Assembly: GCA_020052635.1 (NCBI GenBank) | Contig: JAGVOR010000141.1 | Coordinates: 1 to 5,042 of the forward strand | Direction of reading: 5' to 3' | DNA from: Candidatus Omnitrophota bacterium | GTDB lineage: Bacteria; Omnitrophota; Gorgyraeia; Gygaellales; Profunditerraquicolaceae | Length of the DNA stretch: 5,042 nucleotides | Notes under the pieces: model-generated | Told to the model about the DNA's origin: nothing | The model's input: only the letters and a program-made list of their open reading frames with translations | Database searches by the model: none | Made by a program: the position numbers and the translations under genes | Shown here: positions 1 to 5,042 of the stretch, piece after piece | How the letters are laid out: every line of letters begins with the position of its first letter | How positions within the stretch are numbered: position 1 is the stretch's first letter

Positions 1-754
1 GCTTGATTCTACCTCCGTTAATCAACCTGTCCCGGATTATCAAGCTTCATTGGGGCTGGATATCAAGGGATTGAAAATAGGGATACCTAAAGAATACTTT
101 GTATCCGGGATCGATCCCGAAGTAAAAGCGGTTATTGAAGCCGCGATTGAGAAGCTTAAAAATCTGGGGGCATCGACACACCAGGTAGCTTTGCCGCATA
201 CGGAGTATGCGGTGCCGGTTTATTACATTATCGCTACTGCCGAAGCCAGTTCAAACCTGGCCAGGTTTGACGGGGTTCAATACGGATACCGTGCACCTTC
301 CAATAACCTGATTGAAATGTATAAATTAACCCGGGCGCAGGGGTTTGGGCAGGAGGCAAAAAGGCGGATTATCCTGGGGACATTTGTATTATCGCATGGA
401 TATTACGATGCCTATTATTTGCGGGCTTTAAAGGTGCGGACACTGATTAAGCAGGATTTTGACCATGTTTTCGGGGAGTTTGATTGCATGGTTGCACCGA
501 CATCTCCTACCGGAGCTTTTAAAATCGGGGAGCGGACTACGGATCCTTTAAAAATGTACCTCTCGGATATCTATACTATTTCCGTTAACCTTGCCGGTAT
601 TCCGGCGATTTCGATTCCCTGCGGATTTACGCGGGAAGGATTGCCGGTAGGTTTGCAAATTATGGCTAAGCCATTTAATGAAGAGATGTTGTTTAGAGTA
701 GCACATGCTTTTGAACAGAATACAGAGTGGCATAAAATTAAACCTAAACTCTGA
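1..754 (+). CDS. gatA: Asp-tRNA(Asn)/Glu-tRNA(Gln) amidotransferase subunit A, C-terminal half (5' end outside window)
   Basis: GatA is the glutaminase subunit of the cytoplasmic GatCAB complex: it releases ammonia from glutamine, which GatB uses to amidate mischarged Glu-tRNA(Gln) or Asp-tRNA(Asn). The open frame begins at base 2, so the gene enters from the left; about 250 codons are visible of the roughly 480-490 usual for the family. The first codons read [12 protein letters not shown], a GatA hallmark just after the amidase-signature core. Further family blocks are [11 protein letters not shown] (bases 260-292), APTSP (494-508), [12 protein letters not shown] (590-625) and GLPVGLQI (638-661). 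The Ser-Ser-Lys catalytic residues known for amidase-signature enzymes lie upstream of the window and cannot be checked. The TTG at base 50 is an internal leucine codon, not a start. The stop is TGA at 752-754; gatB follows after 68 bases. Other amidase-family enzymes are unlikely given the GatA-specific blocks and adjacent gatB. Confidence 0.97.
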   Translation, partial: LDSTSVNQPVPDYQASLGLDIKGLKIGIPKEYFVSGIDPEVKAVIEAAIEKLKNLGASTHQVALPHTEYAVPVYYIIATAEASSNLARFDGVQYGYRAPSNNLIEMYKLTRAQGFGQEAKRRIILGTFVLSHGYYDAYYLRALKVRTLIKQDFDHVFGEFDCMVAPTSPTGAFKIGERTTDPLKMYLSDIYTISVNLAGIPAISIPCGFTREGLPVGLQIMAKPFNEEMLFRVAHAFEQNTEWHKIKPKL

Positions 755-812
755 TCCTGCTCCTTCGATGGAATTCTCTTTAAGGGTGCGGGTTCAATAA
801 TTAAATATAAAG

Positions 813-818
813 AAGGAG
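813..818 (+). promoter_or_regulatory. Shine-Dalgarno site of gatB
   Basis: AAGGAG ends four bases before the ATG at 823, within the purine run AGAAGGAGAGGG. It is the strongest ribosome binding site in the window and fixes the gatB start. It lies at the end of the 68-base gatA-gatB gap, whose second half is AT-rich. Confidence 0.85.
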
Positions 819-822
819 AGGG

Positions 823-2250
823 ATGAAATACCAGACCGTAATCGGATTAGAGGTTCATCTGCAATTAAATACCAGGACTAAGGCTTTCTGCGGCTGCTCT
901 ACGGATTTCGGTAATCCGCCTAATTCCAATGTTTGTCCGGTTTGCCTGGGGTTTCCGGGTTCTTTACCGGTCTATAACCGGCAGGCACTAAATTTTGCGA
1001 TTAAATTAGCCCTGGCATTCAACTGTCAGATCCAAGAGCACACTAAGTTTGACCGCAAAAATTACTTCTATCCGGATTTACCGAAAAATTACCAGATTTC
1101 ACAGTTTGATTTACCGCTTTCCCGCCATGGCTACCTTGACATTTTGGTTGATGAAAAGCCTAAGCGCATTGGCATTACCCGGGTGCATTTAGAGGAGGAT
1201 GCCGGTAAATTGATCCATGAAGAAACAGTCAGCCTGATTGATTTTAACCGGACGGGGATTCCTTTGCTTGAGATCGTCAGCGAACCGGATTTAAATAGTC
1301 CGCAGGAGGCCTTTGATTATTTGACTGCTTTGAAAAATATCATTGGTTACCTGGATGTTTCGGATTGCGATATGGAGAAAGGCTCACTGCGTTGTGATGC
1401 CAATATTTCTTTACGCCCCCAAGGATCGCTGGAGTTGGGTGTAAAAACCGAATTAAAAAATATGAATTCATTTAAAGGGGTAAAAGATGCTTTAACCTAT
1501 GAAGTAGAACGCCAAACCAAGCTTTTGGAATCCGGGGGAAAAATGGACCAGGAGACCAGGCTGTGGGATGAGCAAAATGGAGTTACCGCCCCCATGCGGA
1601 CCAAAGAAGGGTCTAAGGATTATCGGTACTTTCCGGATCCGGATTTAACGGTTTTTATCATTGAGAAGTCTTTGGTTGAGGAGGTAAAAGCTGGATTACC
1701 GGAGTTGCCGCAGGAGAAAATGCGCCGGTTTATGCAAGCCTACGGGTTAACCGAATATGATGCCAAGATTTTGGTGAATACTAAAAAGAACGCTGAGTTT
1801 GCTGAAAGCTGTATCCGGCAGTTTTCGGGCAAAGACAAAAAAGAAATGGCCAACTGGCTTATCGGGCCACTTACCGCCGAGGCTAATGCCCGCAAATGCA
1901 GCTTGGCAGAATTGCCTTTGAAGATAGAAGAATTGATTGATCTTATTGGGTTCGTGCAAGGACAGGATATCTCCCATCTTTCGGGCAAGACCGTGCTTAC
2001 TCAAATCCTTGACACTGGTAAAAGTGCCCAGGAATTAATTAAAGAGGGGAATTTGCAACAGATCTCAAGTGCCAGCGCCTTAGATCAGGTGATTGATGCA
2101 GTAATTAAAGAAAACGAAAAATCAGTCAATGACTTTAGGTCAGGTAAAGCCAATGCTTTGATGTTTTTGGTCGGCCAGGTAATGAAGAAAAGCTCTGGCA
2201 AGGCAAATCCCAAAGTAGTGCAGGAATTGATTAAAGGGAGGTTAAGTTGA
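823..2250 (+). CDS. gatB: Asp-tRNA(Asn)/Glu-tRNA(Gln) amidotransferase subunit B
   Basis: GatB is the kinase/transamidase subunit of GatCAB: it binds the mischarged tRNA, phosphorylates the Glu or Asp side chain with ATP and accepts ammonia channelled from GatA. The 475-residue product has full family length. The N-terminal catalytic cradle shows VIGLEVHLQL (residues 6-15), FDRKNYFYPDLPKNYQISQ (76-94), VHLEEDAGK (121-129), DFNRTGIPLLEIVSEPD (140-156), GSLRCDANISLRP (187-199), KTELKNMNSF (208-217) and KDYRYFPDPDL (265-275). Four cysteines (23, 25, 38, 41) in a CxC...CPxC arrangement look like an intact zinc site. The C-terminal part (about 325-475) is the helical plus YqeY-like tRNA-binding region, ending in the typical GKANALMFLVGQVMK (441-455) and a closing NPKVVQELIKGRL (462-474). 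The start is supported by AAGGAG four bases upstream. The last four bases overlap the next gene. No disruption is seen; which tRNA(s) it serves cannot be told from this sequence. Confidence 0.98.
   Translation: MKYQTVIGLEVHLQLNTRTKAFCGCSTDFGNPPNSNVCPVCLGFPGSLPVYNRQALNFAIKLALAFNCQIQEHTKFDRKNYFYPDLPKNYQISQFDLPLSRHGYLDILVDEKPKRIGITRVHLEEDAGKLIHEETVSLIDFNRTGIPLLEIVSEPDLNSPQEAFDYLTALKNIIGYLDVSDCDMEKGSLRCDANISLRPQGSLELGVKTELKNMNSFKGVKDALTYEVERQTKLLESGGKMDQETRLWDEQNGVTAPMRTKEGSKDYRYFPDPDLTVFIIEKSLVEEVKAGLPELPQEKMRRFMQAYGLTEYDAKILVNTKKNAEFAESCIRQFSGKDKKEMANWLIGPLTAEANARKCSLAELPLKIEELIDLIGFVQGQDISHLSGKTVLTQILDTGKSAQELIKEGNLQQISSASALDQVIDAVIKENEKSVNDFRSGKANALMFLVGQVMKKSSGKANPKVVQELIKGRLS
2236..2241 (+). 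promoter_or_regulatory. Shine-Dalgarno site deciding the TTG start of the S41 peptidase
   Basis: GGGAGG lies inside the last codons of gatB, five bases before TTG at 2247. Its spacing supports that TTG over the first downstream ATG (2295), which would cut off most of the hydrophobic export signal. Confidence 0.75.
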
Positions 2251-3521
2251 TACGTAAAAGCGCAGTTTTTGTTTTTTTGTTAGTTTTAATAGTTATGGTT
2301 TCCGTCCGGATTGGTTTTTCCGATAATAAAAAGAAAAACTTCGATCAGTTATACAAGCAGGTTGAGTTGTTTGCCCAGACCCTGGCGATTGTTCAAAATG
2401 ATTATGTTGAAGAAACCAAAACCAAGGACCTGGTTTATGGGGCGCTTAGCGGAATTTTAAGTTCCCTGGATGCCCATAGTCAGTTTATGGACCCGGATAC
2501 TTTCGAAGAATTAAAAGTGGATACAGAAGGTAAATTCGGCGGATTAGGCATTGAAATTACCATTAAAGACCGCCTGCTGACGGTAATCACCCCGATTGAA
2601 GATACTCCCGCCTGGAAGGCCGGGATTAAGGCCAACGATCATATTGTTAAGATTAATGAAGAGTTAACCCGGGAGATGTCCTTGACTGACGCGGTAAGAA
2701 AAATGCGGGGCAAGCCTGGAGAGATGGTTCATCTTACGGTATTAAGGGATACCGAAAAGAAGCTCCTGGAGTTTAAGATCAAAAGAGACATGATCAAAAT
2801 TACCGATATTAAATATGTGCGTATTTTGGAGAACGGGATCGCTTATATCCGTTTAAGAGAATTCCGCGAAAATACATTTTCTGATTTGAACAATGCTTTA
2901 AGCCTGCTTGCTAAGCAGGGAATGAAAGCCTTGATTATCGATCTGCGGAATAACCCCGGCGGACTATTGGATGTAGCGGTTAAGGTAACCGGTAAGTTCC
3001 TGGAGCCGAATAAACTGGTTGCTTATACCAAGGGGCGTAAACAGGAAAAGAACCTGGAGTTTTTCTCCGAAGCCAAAAATACAAATCTGGATTTGCCGCT
3101 GGTTGTTCTGATCAACGAGGGTTCTGCTTCCGGCAGCGAGATTGTCGCCGGAGCCTTGCAGGATTATAAGCGGGCCATCATCATCGGCCAGAAATCATTC
3201 GGCAAGGGATCGGTGCAAACTGTGATTCCGCTGGGTGACGGATCGGCCTTACGTTTAACCACCAGCCATTATTTTACCCCATCCGGGAAGATTATCCAGG
3301 GCAAAGGGATTACTCCGGATATTTTAGTCGAAGCAAAAGAGGCGGCTAGATTTGATTCCGCGGAACCTGAAGGGAAGCAGGAGCGGATCGTGGATCCTCT
3401 GCAGGATAGCCGGCAAACGGATAAACCCGCTAAAGATGCTTTTGATTATAAAGCCGATCCGCAGATTATCCGGGCGGTCGATACTTTAAAAGCAATTGCG
3501 ATTTATCAGCAGGTTAAATAG
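2247..3521 (+). CDS. ctpA: C-terminal processing peptidase, S41 family with PDZ domain (CtpA-like)
   Basis: Exported serine protease of the S41A (CtpA/CtpB/Prc) type, which trims or degrades envelope proteins from their C-termini. The 424-residue product starts with a short basic stretch and a hydrophobic segment (about residues 5-20), a signal peptide or membrane anchor with no lipobox cysteine. A helical region (about 32-90) leads to a PDZ domain (about 95-178) containing GGLGIEI (98-104). The protease core has IDLRNNPGGLLD (231-242), NEGSASGSEIVAGALQD (290-306) and SFGKGSVQT (317-325). By alignment with known Ctp enzymes, Ser295, Lys320 (25 residues later) and Gln324 (Lys+4) form the catalytic set, so the enzyme should be active. 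A charged, probably flexible stretch (about 364-402) precedes a short C-terminal helix. The TTG start overlaps the gatB stop in TTGA, implying translational coupling. The substrate is unknown; the neighbouring deacetylase points to cell-wall or envelope work. The family call is firm; the gene symbol is by similarity. Confidence 0.95.
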   Translation: MIRKSAVFVFLLVLIVMVSVRIGFSDNKKKNFDQLYKQVELFAQTLAIVQNDYVEETKTKDLVYGALSGILSSLDAHSQFMDPDTFEELKVDTEGKFGGLGIEITIKDRLLTVITPIEDTPAWKAGIKANDHIVKINEELTREMSLTDAVRKMRGKPGEMVHLTVLRDTEKKLLEFKIKRDMIKITDIKYVRILENGIAYIRLREFRENTFSDLNNALSLLAKQGMKALIIDLRNNPGGLLDVAVKVTGKFLEPNKLVAYTKGRKQEKNLEFFSEAKNTNLDLPLVVLINEGSASGSEIVAGALQDYKRAIIIGQKSFGKGSVQTVIPLGDGSALRLTTSHYFTPSGKIIQGKGITPDILVEAKEAARFDSAEPEGKQERIVDPLQDSRQTDKPAKDAFDYKADPQIIRAVDTLKAIAIYQQVK

Positions 3522-3528
3522 TTTGCTT

Positions 3529-3534
3529 GGCGGA
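3529..3534 (+). promoter_or_regulatory. Weak Shine-Dalgarno-like site before the deacetylase ATG
   Basis: GGCGGA sits nine bases before the ATG at 3544 and just after the ctpA stop (3519-3521). It is an imperfect match, but it favours the ATG at 3544 over in-frame TTG codons at 3496 and 3523, for which I see only a poor AGG. Confidence 0.45.
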
Positions 3535-3543
3535 TCTAAAAGA

Positions 3544-4347
3544 ATGAACAAAACCACCTTAAAATTTTTGGTGATCATCCTGTTTTTTTTGGGATTTGTG
3601 GGGGTTATTCTTACCCCGTTAGCCAAGAAGAAAACCCCGCTTAAGCCTGTTGCGCATAAAACCGCAGTGGTAAAAAAACCTCTTTTAATCAAAGGCCGGA
3701 TTGCGATTGTAATCGACGATTGGGGGTATAATTTAAGCAACCTCCAGATTATCCGGCAAATAAAGCAGCCGTTAACTTGCGCTGTTTTACCCGCGCTTAA
3801 GCATTCAGCTGCCTTAAGCCAGCAGCTCAATAATTTAGGTTGTGAAATTATTCTGCATTTACCGATGGAGCCGAAAGAGCAGTATGATCTGGAAAAAAAT
3901 ACGGTTACTACGGTAATGCCGGCTAAAAAAATCAGGGAGATTATTGAGCAGGATTTATCCAGCGTGGGTTTGGCCAAAGGAATTTCCAATCATATGGGGT
4001 CAAAAGTATCCCAGGATCCTAAAACCGCTGCCGTCATATTGGCTCAGGCTAAACTAAGGGGCCTGTATTTTTTTGACAGCTTTGTCATCAAGGATTCGGT
4101 ATTTCCTGATTTAGCCAGGGAAATGAAGGTCCGCTTTGCGCAAAGAGATATCTTTTTGGATAACCAGGGTAATTTTGAATATATCCGCAGCCAATTGGAA
4201 AAATTAAAAAATCTTGCCGCCAGAAACGGTTTAGCTATCGGTATCGGGCATGACCGGAAAAATACCCTGCTGGTATTAAAGGAAGTGCTTCCGGAAATTG
4301 AAAAAGAAGGTTATGAGTTTATTTTTCTTTCACAGGCAGTGCGCTGA
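3544..4347 (+). CDS. Divergent polysaccharide deacetylase family protein (YibQ/DUF610)
   Basis: Member of the divergent polysaccharide deacetylase family (Polysacc_deac_2, formerly DUF610; E. coli YibQ), predicted to be exported and to act on a cell-wall or other envelope glycan; the true substrate is not established. From the ATG at 3544 it has 267 residues. A basic start and one hydrophobic segment (about 8-25) give an N-terminal anchor or signal, followed by a Lys/Pro-rich linker (27-50). The domain then shows IAIVIDDWGYN (53-63), ILHLPMEP (103-110), GISNHMGSKVSQD (146-158), LYFFDSFVIKDSV (174-186), RDIFLDN (201-207) and AIGIGHDRKNT (231-241). Asp58/Asp59, His105, His150, Asp178 and His236 are the likely metal or catalytic residues by family analogy. 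Two local variants stand out: GHD where many members have GHP, and LEKNT after the LPMEP block. The gene lies 22 bases after ctpA, a pairing known elsewhere. An earlier in-frame TTG at 3496, overlapping ctpA, would add 16 residues. Confidence 0.9.
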   Translation: MNKTTLKFLVIILFFLGFVGVILTPLAKKKTPLKPVAHKTAVVKKPLLIKGRIAIVIDDWGYNLSNLQIIRQIKQPLTCAVLPALKHSAALSQQLNNLGCEIILHLPMEPKEQYDLEKNTVTTVMPAKKIREIIEQDLSSVGLAKGISNHMGSKVSQDPKTAAVILAQAKLRGLYFFDSFVIKDSVFPDLAREMKVRFAQRDIFLDNQGNFEYIRSQLEKLKNLAARNGLAIGIGHDRKNTLLVLKEVLPEIEKEGYEFIFLSQAVR

Positions 4348-4366
4348 TCTGCTGATAAAAAAAGAC

Positions 4367-4370
4367 AGGT
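4367..4370 (+). promoter_or_regulatory. Weak Shine-Dalgarno of tsaD
   Basis: AGGT ends five bases before the ATG at 4376, downstream of an A-rich run (4357-4363). It is short, but correctly placed. The ATG is independently fixed by the conserved TsaD N-terminus (MIVLGVESSCDET). Confidence 0.5.
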
Positions 4371-4375
4371 AAAGC

Positions 4376-5042
4376 ATGATTGTTTTAGGGGTGGAAAGTT
4401 CCTGCGACGAAACCGCAGTAGCGTTAGTCAAAGACGGAAAAACCGTATTGGCGAATATTGTTGCCAGTAGCCTTAAATACCACAGCCGCCACGGCGGAGT
4501 GGTCCCGGAGATTGCTTCGCGGATCCAACTGGAAAGTATCGCGCAGGTATTTACTCAAGCGCTAAAAACCACAAAAATCAAAGCCGGACAAATCGATCTG
4601 GTAGCTGTAACGTCCAATCCGGGTTTGCCCGGCTCCTTGATGGTGGGGGTGAGTTTTGCCAAAGCTTTAGCTTTAAGCCTGAATAAACCGCTTGTGGGAG
4701 TTAATCATATCCACAGCCATATTTATGCCAATCTGCTCGTTTATCCGGATCTTAAATTGCCGGCCGTGGCATTGGTAGTATCGGGCGGCCATACTACTTT
4801 ATTCTACTTAAGGGATTTTTCCAATCCTTTGGTATTGGGGCAGACTAGGGATGATGCCTGCGGAGAGGCTTTTGATAAAGTTGCTAAGATTATGGGATTA
4901 GGTTATCCGGGCGGGCCGCAAGTTGAAAAGACGGCGCTTGGCGGCAACCCGCATAAAATTAAATTTGCCTGCTTAGATACGGATGAACATTTGGATTTTA
5001 GTTTTAGCGGGATAAAAACCGCGGTATTATATTATTTAAAAA
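4376..5042 (+). CDS. tsaD: tRNA N6-threonylcarbamoyladenosine (t6A37) transferase subunit TsaD, 3' end outside window
   Basis: TsaD (Kae1/Qri7 family, formerly Gcp/YgjD) transfers the threonylcarbamoyl group from threonylcarbamoyl-AMP, made by TsaC/TsaB-type partners, to A37 of ANN-decoding tRNAs, working with TsaB and TsaE in the cytoplasm. The window holds 222 codons of the usual 330-345 and then ends inside the gene. Visible ASKHA-fold blocks are VLGVESSCDET (residues 3-13), HGGVVPEIASR (39-49), NHIHSHIYAN (110-119) with metal-binding His111 and His115, VSGGHT (135-140), DDACGEAFDKVAK (159-171), GLGYPGGP (174-181) and DFSFSGIKTA (207-216). The later metal-ligand Asp is beyond the window. 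One oddity is NPGLPG (81-86) where most members have GPGLxG. The start is the ATG matching the conserved N-terminus, 28 bases after the deacetylase stop. The old annotation as an O-sialoglycoprotein endopeptidase is wrong for this family. Confidence 0.97.
   Translation, partial: MIVLGVESSCDETAVALVKDGKTVLANIVASSLKYHSRHGGVVPEIASRIQLESIAQVFTQALKTTKIKAGQIDLVAVTSNPGLPGSLMVGVSFAKALALSLNKPLVGVNHIHSHIYANLLVYPDLKLPAVALVVSGGHTTLFYLRDFSNPLVLGQTRDDACGEAFDKVAKIMGLGYPGGPQVEKTALGGNPHKIKFACLDTDEHLDFSFSGIKTAVLYYLK

Noticed and set aside
50..52. TTG as the start of a short GatA-like protein
   Set aside because: The frame is open to the window edge and the preceding codons encode conserved GatA sequence ([12 protein letters not shown]), so this is an internal codon of a gene cut by the window.
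548..733. 61-codon - strand open frame inside gatA
   Set aside because: It is antisense to conserved GatA motifs, with no support of its own.
755..822. Possible promoter or terminator in the gatA-gatB gap
   Set aside because: The AT-rich TAAATATAAA resembles a -10 box, but a transcript from it would start at the ribosome binding site, and no suitable -35 is seen. No stable hairpin with a T tract is visible; GAATTC is only a short palindrome.
1740..2004. Two overlapping - strand open frames inside gatB
   Set aside because: Both are opposite the conserved GatB helical domain, show no family motif, and are mutually overlapping shadows.
3486..3989. 167-codon open frame on the - strand
   Set aside because: It lies opposite the conserved deacetylase frame and the end of ctpA, has no recognisable domain, and is best explained as an antisense shadow.
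4348..4375. Terminator between the deacetylase and tsaD
   Set aside because: There is an A7 run but no GC-rich stem before a T run on the + strand, so read-through is more likely.

Overview
The window is a compact piece of bacterial chromosome with five protein genes, all on the + strand and with small gaps or overlaps: the 3' half of gatA, complete gatB, a complete S41 C-terminal processing peptidase (ctpA-like), a complete divergent polysaccharide deacetylase (YibQ/DUF610 family), and the 5' two thirds of tsaD. Both window ends cut through genes. Almost all of the sequence is coding. The gaps are 68, -4, 22 and 28 bases, and none holds a recognisable terminator, so the five genes could be one transcription unit. 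I see no RNA gene, mobile element, CRISPR array or long repeat.

Layout: bases 1-754 encode the C-terminal half of the GatA amidase subunit, and 823-2250 encode GatB. Together with GatC (not in view) these form the tRNA-dependent amidotransferase that makes Gln-tRNA(Gln) and/or Asn-tRNA(Asn). The gatB stop codon overlaps a TTG start for an exported PDZ/S41 protease (2247-3521) with an intact Ser-Lys-Gln catalytic set. A membrane-anchored divergent polysaccharide deacetylase follows (best start 3544, end 4347). From 4376 to the window end runs TsaD, the universal t6A37 tRNA-modification subunit.

The genes thus alternate in theme: tRNA charging (gatA, gatB), cell envelope (ctpA, yibQ-like), tRNA modification (tsaD). 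The ctpA plus YibQ-family pair is a neighbour pair also known from Proteobacteria, where envC is usually adjacent; no envC-like gene lies in this window. It suggests a bacterium with an envelope that needs periplasmic or exported processing, probably diderm.

The organism cannot be named from the sequence alone. The moderate GC content, frequent TTA/TTG leucine codons together with CCGG-rich stretches, reliance on GatCAB, and this gene order are reminiscent of uncultivated PVC-related lineages such as Omnitrophota. That is an impression, not a result. I found no convincing new biological system here. The items worth a second look are start-site choices, a few lineage-specific residue changes, and the gene neighbourhood.
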